DNA of 30,536 bases from an uncultured Archangium sp. (GCA_946479335.1 CAMLFP010000014.1:1-30536); one strand, 5' to 3'. Counted from the first letter of the stretch, positions 1 through 8,476 are shown. Made by a program: numbers and translations. Notes: generated from the letters alone by a model not told the origin.

Positions 1-166
1 CCTCGGTGATGATCAGCCCCGCGTCGGCGCGCTGCGCGTAGTACTCCGTGACCAGCTCGCCCGGCACGTTGCCCGGCGAACGGCTGCGCGTCATCGGCGC
101 CATCACCACGCGGTTCTTCAGCGTGAGGGGGCCCAGCTTGAACTCAGAGAAGAGGAGGTCGCTCAT
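1..166 (-). CDS. Old Yellow Enzyme-family NADH:flavin oxidoreductase (5' end only)
   Basis: The first 55 residues of a minus-strand gene are present; the rest lies beyond the left edge. The protein begins MSDLLFSEFKLGPLTLKNRV and continues with the VMAPMTRSR motif and a GELVTEYYAQRADAGLIITE-like stretch. This is the N-terminal strand and FMN-binding start of the Old Yellow Enzyme / alkene reductase (NemA-like) TIM barrel. Members use FMN and NAD(P)H to reduce activated alkenes, nitroesters and related electrophiles in the cytoplasm. The ATG at 164-166 is the obvious start because the conserved family N-terminus begins right after it. It lies 44 bases downstream of the ilvE stop on the same strand, so cotranscription is possible. 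The catalytic His/Asn or His/His pair and Tyr are outside the window, so the subfamily cannot be fixed. Confidence 0.88.
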   Translation of the reverse strand, partial: MSDLLFSEFKLGPLTLKNRVVMAPMTRSRSPGNVPGELVTEYYAQRADAGLIITE

Positions 167-210
167 GGTGCCGCATCAGATGCGGCGCCACCATTCGGGT
201 TTCAACGAAT

Positions 211-1158
211 TCAGACCTTCGTGAGCCAGTGCAGGTACGCCGGCTCATGGCCACGCACCACGCGGAAGTACTGCGCCTGGATCTCGCGGGTGATGGGGCC
301 GGCCGTGCCCTCACCGACCTGCCGGTTGTCGACCTCGCGCACCGGCGTCACCTCGGCGGCAGTGCCGGTGAAGAACACCTCACCCGCGATGTAGAGCGCG
401 TCGCGCGTGAAGCTGACCTCTTCGACCGGCCGCCCCGCGTCGCGCAGGAGGTGGATGATGGTGTCGCGCGTGATGCCGCGGAGGATCGGCGACGACAGCG
501 AGGGCGTGCGCACCACGCCATGCCGGCCGATGCAGAAGATGTTCTCGCCCGAGGCCTCCGCCACGAAGCCGGAGATGTCGAGGAGGATGGCTTCGTCGTA
601 CCCCGCCATCACCGCCTCGCGCTTCGCGAGGATGGAGTTCACGTACTGGCCGGAGATCTTCCCGCGCACCATGTTCACGTTCACGTGCATGCGCGTGAAG
701 CTCGACACCTTGGCGCGGATGCCCTCCTTGAGGCCCTTGTCGCCGAGGTAGCTGCCCCATTCCCACGCGGTGATCGCCACGCGCGTCTCGTTCACCGCGC
801 CCAGGCCCATCGCGCCATCGCCCATGAACGCCACCGGCCGCAGGTACGCCCCGTTGGGGAAGCGCTCGCCCTGCACCTTGAGCACGTCGATGCAGGCCTG
901 CACCAGCTGATCCTCCGAGTAGGGGATCTTGAGCATGATGATGTGCGCCGAATCGAGGAACCGGCGGATGTGTTCTCGCAGGCGGAAGATCGCCAGCTCG
1001 CCGTCCTTGGTGCGGTACGCGCGGATGCCCTCGAACACGCCCAGGCCGTAGTGGAGCGCGTGCGTCATCACGTGGACGTTGGCGTCGTCCCAGGCGATGA
1101 GTCGCCCGTCCATCCACACCTTGTCGGCCTTCAAGATCGCGTTCGACGTCGAGCTCAT
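211..1158 (-). CDS. ilvE: Branched-chain amino acid aminotransferase IlvE
   Basis: This 315-residue protein has the normal length for the fold-type IV PLP aminotransferase that interconverts leucine, isoleucine and valine with their 2-oxoacids, using glutamate/2-oxoglutarate. The N-terminus carries the family signature VWMDGRLIAWDDANVHV followed by HALHYGLGVFEGIRAY. The PLP-binding lysine is K167 in MVRGKISGQYVNS. The phosphate-binding loop and C-terminal signature are seen as SGFVAEASGENIF, LRGITRDTI and FFTGTAAEVTPV. The MSSTSNAILK start (ATG at 1156-1158) gives the family N-terminus with little extension. It sits 28 bases downstream of the histidine kinase gene and 44 bases upstream of the OYE gene, all on one strand. 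The surrounding genes give no biosynthetic operon context. The assignment is secure at family level; D-amino-acid or 4-amino-4-deoxychorismate specificity is unlikely given the IlvE-type motifs. Confidence 0.95.
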   Translation of the reverse strand: MSSTSNAILKADKVWMDGRLIAWDDANVHVMTHALHYGLGVFEGIRAYRTKDGELAIFRLREHIRRFLDSAHIIMLKIPYSEDQLVQACIDVLKVQGERFPNGAYLRPVAFMGDGAMGLGAVNETRVAITAWEWGSYLGDKGLKEGIRAKVSSFTRMHVNVNMVRGKISGQYVNSILAKREAVMAGYDEAILLDISGFVAEASGENIFCIGRHGVVRTPSLSSPILRGITRDTIIHLLRDAGRPVEEVSFTRDALYIAGEVFFTGTAAEVTPVREVDNRQVGEGTAGPITREIQAQYFRVVRGHEPAYLHWLTKV

Positions 1159-1186
1159 GGCCGCTGCCTAAAACAGACGCAGGCGG

Positions 1187-2536
1187 TCAAGGCAACGGCG
1201 CAGGCTGGTGAATCGGCGTTTCGTTTTCCCGCGCGAGCACCGCTCCACGAGGGAGCGTGACGACGAAGCGCATGCCGCCATCGTCGGGGACCTCCGCGCG
1301 CACCGAACCGCCGTGGTGCGCCGCGAGCTGCGAGACGATCCACAACCCCAGGCCGAAGCCGCGGGTGTCATCGGGCGCGTGCGCGCGCGCGAAGCGGAGG
1401 AACAACCGGGGGAGCGCCTCGGGCGCGATGCCGGGGCCGTGGTCGCGCACCGAGAGGCGCACCAGGTCGTCGCTCCCGTCGATGTCGATCTCCAGCGGGC
1501 CGGGCGCGTACTTCTGCGCGTTGTCGACGAGGTTGCTGACGATCTGCTCGAGGCGCGCCCGGTCCCAGAAGCCGTGGGTGTCGCCGGTGGTGCGAATCGT
1601 CACCGGGCCCGTGGGCCACACCCCGTCGGGCGCGTGCTGCTGCACCGCCAGCCGGGCGATCTCCTCGAGGTCGGCCAACCCCCGCTCGAGGTGGATCTCC
1701 GAAGACGAGAGCCGCGAGATGTCGAGCAGGTAGCTGGAGAGCCGCGCGAGCCGGTCGACGCTCTGCTGCACCTGCCGGAGGTACGCCAGCGCGTGCGCCA
1801 CCGGGTTCTCGATGGTGCCCGGGCGCTCCCAGCTCTTGAAGGCGTTGCGCACCTGGAACTTGAGCGCGGTGATCGGCGTGCGCAGCTCGTGGCTCGCGAC
1901 GGCGAGGAAGTCTTCGCGCGATTGCAGGGCGGCGCGCAGCTCGGCCTCCGCGCGCTTGAGCACCGAGATGTCCTGCAGCGTGACCAGCGTGGTCGGCGCG
2001 TTGCCGTGCAGCGCCGGGAGCCGCTCCGAGAAGGCCAGCAGCGCGCCGCTGCTCCCCGCGAACTCGAACTCGATCAGCTCGCCTTCGATCTTCTCGCCGC
2101 GGGCGGTGCGCGCCACCGGCAACGTCTCGGTGGTCAGCGGCGCGCCGTCGGCGTCGACCAACCGCAGCGACTCCGGCCACTCACGGCCGAGGAAGACCCC
2201 GCCCGCGAAGGTGCACGCGGCGTAGTTGGCGAAGCGCGGCTCGCTGGCGGCGTCGTCGAGCAGCATCAGCGGCATCGGCAGCGCGTCGAGCACCGCCTCC
2301 AGCCAGTGCCGGTGCGCGACGGCCGCGGCGCGCTCGCGCTCCAGCTCCGTGCTGAGCGTCGCCGAGCCGGGCGCGCGCGCTGCGTTGATGGCCATCAGCT
2401 CGTTCACCACTTCGGCGACGAGCCGGGCCGACTTCCCGCCCTCGACGGGGATGCGCGCAGAGAAGTCACCGCGACGGGCGGCGTCGAGGACGCGGTGGAG
2501 CTCCTGCTGGCTGACGCCGGCGCGCCCGGAGGGCAC
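1187..2536 (-). CDS. Cytosolic PAS-like sensor histidine kinase
   Basis: The protein is 449 residues with no signal peptide or membrane segment, so sensing is probably cytoplasmic. Residues ~10-55 resemble a soluble HAMP-like helix pair, and ~76-190 form a PAS-like sensor ending in the typical ...DISVLKRAEAEL linker. The HisKA box is SHELRTPITALK with the phosphorylated histidine at H216. The HATPase_c domain shows the N box NLVDNAQKYAPG, the G1 box DHGPGIAPEALPRLF and the G2 box RGFGLGLWIV. The start is GTG at 2534-2536, immediately after the TGA stop of the upstream response regulator, so the two are almost certainly translationally coupled and a cognate pair. It probably autophosphorylates and passes phosphate to D52 of that regulator. 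The input signal is not evident. Confidence 0.93.
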   Translation of the reverse strand: MPSGRAGVSQQELHRVLDAARRGDFSARIPVEGGKSARLVAEVVNELMAINAARAPGSATLSTELERERAAAVAHRHWLEAVLDALPMPLMLLDDAASEPRFANYAACTFAGGVFLGREWPESLRLVDADGAPLTTETLPVARTARGEKIEGELIEFEFAGSSGALLAFSERLPALHGNAPTTLVTLQDISVLKRAEAELRAALQSREDFLAVASHELRTPITALKFQVRNAFKSWERPGTIENPVAHALAYLRQVQQSVDRLARLSSYLLDISRLSSSEIHLERGLADLEEIARLAVQQHAPDGVWPTGPVTIRTTGDTHGFWDRARLEQIVSNLVDNAQKYAPGPLEIDIDGSDDLVRLSVRDHGPGIAPEALPRLFLRFARAHAPDDTRGFGLGLWIVSQLAAHHGGSVRAEVPDDGGMRFVVTLPRGAVLARENETPIHQPAPLP

Positions 2537-3886
2537 TCAGGGTTCTCCTTCGGTTTCCTTGCTCGACTTCCTGAACCCCAGCTCCTCCTCGGTGATCGCG
2601 TAGCCCTTGAGCTTCTCCCAGAGGTTCTTGCGCGAGATGCCCAGCTGCTGTGCCGCGAGCGCCTTGCGACCCGAGGTGCGTTGCAGCGCGCGCTTCACGT
2701 ACTCGCGCTCGAAGGCGCGCACCGCCTCGGGGAGCGGCCGCGTCTCGTTCGGCTCCTCCGCGACCGGCCCGTCGTGGCCGACCAGCTCCGCGGGGAGGTG
2801 CGAGAGCTCGACGCGCCGGCCGCCCGACACCACCACCGCCCGGCGGATCACCTGCGCCAGCTCGCGCACGTTGCCGGGGAAGGGGTACGCCGAGATCGCC
2901 GCCAGCGCGCCCACCGACAGCTCCGGCGGTGACGACGGCGCGCAGAACCGCCGCAGCAGGTGCTCGGTGAGCAACATCAGATCGCCGCCGCGTTCGCGCA
3001 GCGCCGGCACGCGGAGCTCCAACGCCGACAGCTTGCGGGCGAGGGGCTCGATCAACCGGCCCGACTCCGTCAGCTCCGAGAGCGGCTCGTGCACCGCGGT
3101 GATGATCCGCGTGTCGTAGCCGCTGTCCAACAGCTTGAGCAGCCGCGCCTGCGCGGTGATCGACAGCGACTCGAGATCGTCGATGAACAACGTGCCGCGC
3201 TCGGCGGCCAGCACGCGCGGGGGCTGCCGCTGCGCCACGCCGTCGAGGCCGAACAGCTCCTGTTCGTGCTGCCCTTCGGGGATCGACGAGCAGTTCACCA
3301 CCACGAAGGGGCCGGCCGCGCGCGGGCCCTGCTGATGGAGCGCCTGCGCGACCAGCTCCTTGCCCGTGCCGCGCTCGCCGGTGATCGCCACCGGCTCGTC
3401 TCGTTGCGCCAGCTGCGCCATGAGCTCGCGGAGACGCTCCATCGGCGGCGAGCGGCCGATCAGCGCGTCGTCGGCTTGATCGGGCGTAGGGCTCAGGCGC
3501 TGTGACTTGAACTGCTGCTGCAGCTCCTGCTCGCGCTTGATGCGCTCCAGCAGCTTGAGCAGCGTGTCGAGCTCGAAGGGCTTGGGCAGGTAGTCGACCG
3601 CGCCCAGCTTCAACGCGCCCACGGCGTCGGGCACCGTCGCGTAGGCGGTCATCATGATGAAGCGCGTGCGCGGCGACTCGTGCCGCACCTTCTTGAACAG
3701 CGTGAAGCCGTCGACCTTCGGCAGGCGCACGTCGCTGATCACCACGTCAAAGACGCGGGTGCTCAGCGCCGCCTGGGCCGAGAGGCCGTCGAGCGCGGTG
3801 GTGGTGTTGTAGCCCTCGGCACGCAGGGCTTCGTCCACTGGCAGAAGAATCGAGGGTTCGTCGTCAACGAGGAGGATGTCCAGCAT
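2537..3886 (-). CDS. NtrC-family response regulator with degenerate sigma54-activator domain
   Basis: The protein is 449 residues, starting MLDILLVDDEPS at the ATG at 3884-3886; a GTG 57 bases upstream is less likely because the receiver begins at the ATG. The receiver domain (1-120) has acidic D8/D9, phosphoacceptor D52 in VVISDVRLPK and K102 in PKPF. The AAA+ domain (~141-370) has Walker A GERGTGKE (170-177) and a Walker B-like GTLFIDDLE (231-239), with DD in place of the usual DE. The GAFTGA loop is missing: ELFG at 210-213 runs almost directly to the Walker B strand. The pre-sensor I segment is also shortened (LLDSGYDTRIITA), and the two Arg-finger positions read Ile and Lys (RLIEPLARKL). 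Sensor II PGNVRELAQ is intact. A Fis-type HTH (~387-430, GRKALAAQQLGISRKNLWEKL) binds DNA. Family architecture is certain; it probably does not activate sigma54-RNA polymerase. The kinase gene follows directly. Confidence 0.92.
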   Translation of the reverse strand: MLDILLVDDEPSILLPVDEALRAEGYNTTTALDGLSAQAALSTRVFDVVISDVRLPKVDGFTLFKKVRHESPRTRFIMMTAYATVPDAVGALKLGAVDYLPKPFELDTLLKLLERIKREQELQQQFKSQRLSPTPDQADDALIGRSPPMERLRELMAQLAQRDEPVAITGERGTGKELVAQALHQQGPRAAGPFVVVNCSSIPEGQHEQELFGLDGVAQRQPPRVLAAERGTLFIDDLESLSITAQARLLKLLDSGYDTRIITAVHEPLSELTESGRLIEPLARKLSALELRVPALRERGGDLMLLTEHLLRRFCAPSSPPELSVGALAAISAYPFPGNVRELAQVIRRAVVVSGGRRVELSHLPAELVGHDGPVAEEPNETRPLPEAVRAFEREYVKRALQRTSGRKALAAQQLGISRKNLWEKLKGYAITEEELGFRKSSKETEGEP

Positions 3887-3973
3887 GGGCGGGAGAATGT
3901 GGAGCCGCTGCACGCGCAGCAAGCGACATCCCCGAAGCGTCACCGCATGGTAACGAACCTACACGTGGGCCGA

Positions 3974-5389
3974 TCAGGGCGCTGGTGCGAGCACCGGCAG
4001 GGGCGCCAGCGCGCGCGAGACGAGGGCCATGTGCGCGGCCACCTCGGTGCGGCCGATGCGCACGGCCTCGAGCAGCTGGTCGACCGACGGCACGATGGTG
4101 AGCGGGCTGAGGGTGCGCTTGAAGTCGTGGGTGAGGTGCGCCCAGGCGCGGTTGGGCGCCACGTTGAGCTCGGCGAGGCGCTCCAGCGGGAGCCACAGCG
4201 GGGTGCTCAGCTTCATCGAGAACCCGTTGAGGGCGAGGATGAACGCGTTGCGCGTGCCGATCGCGCCCTTGTGCACCGCCCGCCAGGCGGCCTTCGCGGG
4301 CACGTTGTCGGCCAGGCCGCCGTCGATGAAGCGCGCGAGGCGGTGATCGCCCATGTACTGAGAGAGCAGCCGGTGCATGCGCGGGTCATCGCGGAACACG
4401 TCGTAGTGGATGATGCCGGGCAGGGCGCTGGAGAACCCCGCGGCGTCGAGCGCGTCGAAGTCGCGCGTCTCGTCGTTCGCGCCGAGGTGCACCGCGTGGA
4501 GGATCTCCGGCGACATGAACTCCGTGATCGCCTTCACCCACCTCGGGAGGATCAACGGGTTCAGCAGGTGCTTCGGCGAGATCGCGGTGAGCTTCTCGTA
4601 GAACTCCAACGGGTGCGGGAGCTTCCCCATGCGGATGCCGCTCACCGAGATGATCGTCTTCACCGGCAGGTCTGACAGCTTCGGGCCGTCGTTGCCGCGC
4701 GAGTCGACGCCGAAGTACCGCCCGATGCCGCTGCGCAGGTAGAGCCGCAGCGCCGCCGGCACGCCGTACCGGTTGTCGGTCGACAACGTGCGGAACAGCT
4801 TGCGGTACGACAGCGAGCGCACGATGCCGACGATCTCGTCTTGCTCGTAGCGCTGCATGCGGCTGCGGAACAACGAGAGGATCGCGCCCATCGACGCCGC
4901 CGCCAGCAGCTGCGGCTTGAGGCCGTACTCGTCGAGCAGCGACATCGCGCCGAGGTACGGGTACGCGGTGCCGCCGCCGCCGCCCAGCACCAGCACCAGC
5001 GCCTTGTGCCGGAGCTCGCGATCGATGGCCTCGTACGGCAGCCGGTGCGCCATGCGCCGCGCCAGCTGATCGCGCGTGTTGACGACGCGCTCCTTGAGCT
5101 CCCGCAGGTGCGGCAGCAGGTGCGCGCGCTCGACCTTGCCGCCCGGGGGCATCAGCACCGGCGTCAGGCGGCGCGAGAGCTCCTCGCGGAACGGGTCGAG
5201 GAACGCGCCCACCCCGATGTCGCGGCCCGCGTGGTTGACCTTGTACAGCTTCGCCAGCGACAGCGCCGTGCGCAGCACCGCCTCTTCATGCGCGTTGACC
5301 AGGCCCGGGGAGGCGATCGCGGCGCGCAGCAGCGCCAGCTCCAGCTCTTCGAGCGGTCGGGTGATCTGGAAACGCTCTCGCAACAGCAC
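3974..5389 (-). CDS. Patatin-like phospholipase domain protein
   Basis: This 471-residue protein has a patatin fold in its middle part (~128-370). The glycine-rich oxyanion loop is LVLGGGGGTAYPYLGAM (~132-149). The nucleophile elbow is A-A-S-M-G with serine S166, so the usual first Gly of GxSxG is Ala. The catalytic aspartate is D356 in FIDGGLADNVPA, the usual DGG/DGA motif. The N-terminal ~125 residues are helical and of unknown role. No signal peptide is seen. Patatin-like enzymes hydrolyse acyl esters of phospholipids; the substrate here is unknown, and the altered elbow and the missing Arg after the Gly loop leave activity open. The GTG start at 5387-5389 lies three bases after the stop of the J-domain/TPR gene, so the two are probably cotranscribed. 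An 87-base gap separates it from the downstream regulator gene. Confidence 0.85.
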   Translation of the reverse strand: MLLRERFQITRPLEELELALLRAAIASPGLVNAHEEAVLRTALSLAKLYKVNHAGRDIGVGAFLDPFREELSRRLTPVLMPPGGKVERAHLLPHLRELKERVVNTRDQLARRMAHRLPYEAIDRELRHKALVLVLGGGGGTAYPYLGAMSLLDEYGLKPQLLAAASMGAILSLFRSRMQRYEQDEIVGIVRSLSYRKLFRTLSTDNRYGVPAALRLYLRSGIGRYFGVDSRGNDGPKLSDLPVKTIISVSGIRMGKLPHPLEFYEKLTAISPKHLLNPLILPRWVKAITEFMSPEILHAVHLGANDETRDFDALDAAGFSSALPGIIHYDVFRDDPRMHRLLSQYMGDHRLARFIDGGLADNVPAKAAWRAVHKGAIGTRNAFILALNGFSMKLSTPLWLPLERLAELNVAPNRAWAHLTHDFKRTLSPLTIVPSVDQLLEAVRIGRTEVAAHMALVSRALAPLPVLAPAP

Positions 5390-5392
5390 GCG

Positions 5393-7819
5393 TCAGCGCT
5401 TCTGGCCCAGCAACCGCAGCTCGCGCAACGCCTCGGTGCAGTCGGGGTTGCACTGGATGGCCTTCTCGAACTGCCGCTCGGCGCGATCGGGCCGGCCGGT
5501 CGCCTTGTAGATGTACCCGAGGAACAGGTAGCCCTTGTCGAGGCGCGGGTTGAGGCTGATGGAGCGCTCGATGGAGCGCATCGCGTCGTCGGCGGCCTGC
5601 GGCGCCGCCTGGAAGTTCGACCACCCCTCCCACGCGTGGAACTCGCCCTCGTCGGGGTACAGCGCGATCGCCTCGCGGAAGAGCTTGTGGGCCTCGCCGT
5701 ACGCGCGCTGCTTCATCAGCTCCTCGCCGCGCTGGAACTTGCCCTCCGCCGCGAGGATGCGGCTCACGTCGGGCCCGCCGGGCTTCTTCGCCCCGGAGTT
5801 GAGCTCCAGCACGTACTTCTTGCGCTCCTCGGCGTCGGTCAGCACGTCGTGCGCCGTCGAGATGTACTCGTAGATCTGCTGCGCCAGCTCGCGCACCTCG
5901 GCGCTGGCCGACGAGTAGTGCTTGTCGGGGTGGTACTCCTTGGCGAGCGTGAAGTACGCGCGCTTCACGTCTTCACGCGTGGCGGTGCGCTGCACGCCCA
6001 GCAGCTCGAAGTAGTCGAGCTTGCGCATCGCCGAGAGCCGCTGCGCCAACTTCTCGCGCTGCGCGCCCTCCTGGCCACCGAGGCGCGGGAGGCTGACCAC
6101 GGCGGAGAGCTCCGGCAGCAACGAGCTGGCGGCCTTCGGCGGCGGCTGCGGCGACGACTTCGGGAGCGGCGGCGGCGCGGCGGTGGCGGCCTGCGGGTCG
6201 GTCCACGGCAGCTCCGGCGCGGCCTTCTTCGCGGGCAGCGGCGGCGGCAGGGGCGGCGGCTTCGGCGCGGGCTTCTCCTTGCGCGAGGCGAGGTCGTGCA
6301 CCGAGACCTTCTTGTGCGTCGCCACCGCGGCGTCGGAGAAGTTCACCATCTGCGCGCAGTCCATCGCGAAGAAGAAGCGGTTGGTCTCGAACGCCGGCAT
6401 CAGCTCCAGCGCGCGCAGCGTGGCCAGCGTCTTGTGGCCGTCGGCGAGCTCGAGCAGCTCCAGCTCCTCCGGCGCCAACCCGGCGTCTTGCAGCGCGTAG
6501 AGCGGCTGATCGGAGAGCGTCGCGTAGCGGCCGTCGAAGCCGGCGAAGACGCGCGCGAGCCGCTTCTCGTCGTAGGCGCGCTTCACGCCCTCGTAGATCA
6601 CCTGCGCGGCGGTCATGCCCAGCGAGGTCGGCTCCGCGGGGAGCGGCACGCCGTCGTTGAACTGGTACTCGCCGTCGTCCCAGCTGAAGACGTCGTAGAT
6701 CTTGTGCTGCAGCTGCAGCACCAGCGAGTGCTGGAGGTTGTGCGGGCTCAGGCAGCCCATCTCGATCAGCACGGTGCCCTGCATGCGCTTGCTGCGCTTC
6801 ATGCGCTGCAGCGACTCCTCGCACTCGGCCTCGCTGATCAGCTTCTCCTTCACCAGCACGCGGCCGAGGCACTCGACGAGCAGGTTCGACTTCACGACCT
6901 CCGGCGTGCCCTCGCGGAAGTAGACGATCTTCTTTACCGTGCCGCGGCGCAGGCGCAGCGCCCCGGTGAAGCGCGTGCGGTACGCCTCGGCCATCAGCCG
7001 CGCGAACGGCTTGTCGACCAGCGTCGCCCAGGGCGCCTCGTCTCGCGGCGGCGCGGCCTGCACCGTGGCGTCGGTGTCTTCTTCGACGGGCGGCGGCGGC
7101 GGCGGCGGCCTCGGCGCGGGCTTCGGCTTCGCGCGCGTGCTGCGGCCCAGCGGGTTCTTCTCGATCTGCGTCTTGCCCTCGACCGGCGGCGCGGTGCGGG
7201 GCTTCGGCGGCTCGATCGCCGGGCGCGCCTGCACCGTGGCGGGCTTCGCGGGCGGCGGCTCCGGGGTCGGCGGTGGTGGCGGCGGAGGCACCACCTTCTT
7301 CTTCGCGGGCGCAGCGGGCACGGCCCGCTCGACGAGCGCGACCTCTTCGCGCTGCGCGTCGTCGGCCATGAACTCGCCGGTCTTGTCGTCTTCCTCCTCG
7401 GGGGGCGGCGGGGGCCTGGGCTGCTGGGGCTCCGGCTCGACGTCGCCGAGCGCGCCCTTGAGCGTGTGCAGCACCAGCCGCAGATCGAGCGGCTTCTCCA
7501 GCAGCGCGAACGCGCCGTGCTGCTCCACGGCCTCCCGGTGATGCAGCGGGTTCTTGTACACGCCGGAGATCATGATGATCGGCGTGCGCTGCCCCTTCGC
7601 CGTCGCGCGGATGCGCTTGGCCACCTCGTAGCCGCTGAGCGCGGGCAGCAGCAGGTCGAGCAGCACCGCGTCGAACTTCTTCTTCTCGAAGGTCTGCACC
7701 GCCCACTCGCCGTCACGCTCGACCGTCACCACGTAGCCCTGCCGGGTCAGCGCGTCGGCCAGCACGCGCTGGACGCTGCGGTCATCGTCGACGATCAACA
7801 CGTTCACTGGAGAGGACAT
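5393..7819 (-). CDS. Receiver-PATAN(DUF4388)-J domain-TPR multidomain protein
   Basis: The protein is 808 residues from the ATG at 7817-7819; a TTG three codons upstream is possible. Its order is as follows. A receiver domain (1-~120) has D11-D13 and phosphoacceptor D55 in AVLLDLLLPALSGYEV. A Pro/Ala/Lys-rich linker (~130-255) follows. A PATAN/DUF4388-like region (~260-500) contains TGALRLRRG and LGRVLVKEKLI. A second proline-rich linker follows. A J domain (~603-671) has DYFELLGVQRTATREDVKRAYF and the HPD tripeptide in KEYHPDKHY. Finally there are two to three TPR-like repeats (~690-800). J domains stimulate Hsp70 ATPase, and receivers are switched by phosphorylation. The combination suggests phosphorylation-controlled recruitment of DnaK or assembly of a complex, which is inference. 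No kinase gene is adjacent. It nearly abuts the patatin gene downstream. Confidence 0.9.
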   Translation of the reverse strand: MSSPVNVLIVDDDRSVQRVLADALTRQGYVVTVERDGEWAVQTFEKKKFDAVLLDLLLPALSGYEVAKRIRATAKGQRTPIIMISGVYKNPLHHREAVEQHGAFALLEKPLDLRLVLHTLKGALGDVEPEPQQPRPPPPPEEEDDKTGEFMADDAQREEVALVERAVPAAPAKKKVVPPPPPPPTPEPPPAKPATVQARPAIEPPKPRTAPPVEGKTQIEKNPLGRSTRAKPKPAPRPPPPPPPVEEDTDATVQAAPPRDEAPWATLVDKPFARLMAEAYRTRFTGALRLRRGTVKKIVYFREGTPEVVKSNLLVECLGRVLVKEKLISEAECEESLQRMKRSKRMQGTVLIEMGCLSPHNLQHSLVLQLQHKIYDVFSWDDGEYQFNDGVPLPAEPTSLGMTAAQVIYEGVKRAYDEKRLARVFAGFDGRYATLSDQPLYALQDAGLAPEELELLELADGHKTLATLRALELMPAFETNRFFFAMDCAQMVNFSDAAVATHKKVSVHDLASRKEKPAPKPPPLPPPLPAKKAAPELPWTDPQAATAAPPPLPKSSPQPPPKAASSLLPELSAVVSLPRLGGQEGAQREKLAQRLSAMRKLDYFELLGVQRTATREDVKRAYFTLAKEYHPDKHYSSASAEVRELAQQIYEYISTAHDVLTDAEERKKYVLELNSGAKKPGGPDVSRILAAEGKFQRGEELMKQRAYGEAHKLFREAIALYPDEGEFHAWEGWSNFQAAPQAADDAMRSIERSISLNPRLDKGYLFLGYIYKATGRPDRAERQFEKAIQCNPDCTEALRELRLLGQKR

Positions 7820-7828
7820 CGGCGCCAA

Positions 7829-7912
7829 GAAATCTAGGCGACCTTGGAATACGTCAGCAGGTAATAAGTCGAACCCGAGCCGTTTTGATTCTCACGTCTT
7901 GAGGAGCCCTCC
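7829..7912. promoter_or_regulatory. Divergent intergenic region, likely holding two promoters
   Basis: This 84-base gap separates the divergent receiver/J-domain gene and the small exported-protein gene. It is clearly more AT-rich than its surroundings (for example GGTAATAAGTCG and CGTTTTGATTC), as expected for promoters in a GC-rich genome. GAGGAG at about 7901-7906 is a good ribosome binding site for the plus-strand ATG at 7913. I cannot assign convincing -35/-10 pairs. Confidence 0.4.
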
Positions 7913-8476
7913 ATGATCCGCCGCGTCCTGCTCGCCACCTTCGCCTTCTCCGCCGTCGCGCTCGCGCAGGGCACCGAGGGGCCCGCTTCCGCGCCCGCTG
8001 CCGCGGCCACCGTCGACGCCGACACGCCCGAAGCGAAGGAGGCCAAGGAGCTCGTCAACAAGTACCTCACCGCGGTCAAGGCGAAGAAGTGGGCCGACGC
8101 GAAGAAGTACCTCCACCCGAAGACGCTGGAGTCGATCGCCGAGCGCAAGAAGCGCCTCGGCAAGGAAGACCACCCGATGGCGCCGTGGTTCCACGAGAAG
8201 GTCGACTACTGGATGAAGGACTTCAAGCTCGTCGCCGCGTCGCCCGGCCCGCTGGGCACCATCATCGTCGAGACCTCCGAAGACAACTTCCAGGTCGAAG
8301 ACAAGGGCGTCGCCGAGGGCGAGAAGGGCGCGTACCTCGTCGGCAAGAAAGACGGGAAGCTCTACGTCGTCGACAAGAAGCGCGGCGAGACCTTCACGAA
8401 GGACTCCATCAAGCTCGGCTACAAGGGCTGGTTCGACGCCGCGCCGAAGCCCGCCGAGGCCGCGCCCGCCGAGTAA
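7913..8476 (+). CDS. Small exported hypothetical protein
   Basis: The protein is 187 residues with a clear Sec signal peptide, MIRRVLLATFAFSAVALAQG, with likely cleavage after A18 (ALA|QG). An Ala/Pro linker leads into a charged, Lys-rich body (~40-170). That body begins with helices (AKELVNKYLTAVKAKKWADAKKYLHPKTL) and continues into beta-rich segments, a pattern reminiscent of NTF2/DUF4878-like small exported domains. I do not recognise a specific family. GAGGAG lies about 6 bases before the ATG and fixes the start. The stop at 8474-8476 directly abuts the convergent stop of the MoxR-type ATPase. Likely location is periplasm or outside the cell; function unknown. Confidence 0.82.
   Translation: MIRRVLLATFAFSAVALAQGTEGPASAPAAAATVDADTPEAKEAKELVNKYLTAVKAKKWADAKKYLHPKTLESIAERKKRLGKEDHPMAPWFHEKVDYWMKDFKLVAASPGPLGTIIVETSEDNFQVEDKGVAEGEKGAYLVGKKDGKLYVVDKKRGETFTKDSIKLGYKGWFDAAPKPAEAAPAE

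Noticed and set aside
4841..7837. A 998-codon plus-strand open frame antisense to the receiver/J-domain and patatin genes
   Set aside because: Its translation is Arg/Leu/Gln/His-rich with no motif. It is the antisense shadow of well-supported genes, common in GC-rich DNA with few stop codons. The same applies to long antisense frames at 1208-2932, 11416-12666, 12813-14543, 14565-16055 and 16950-19331.
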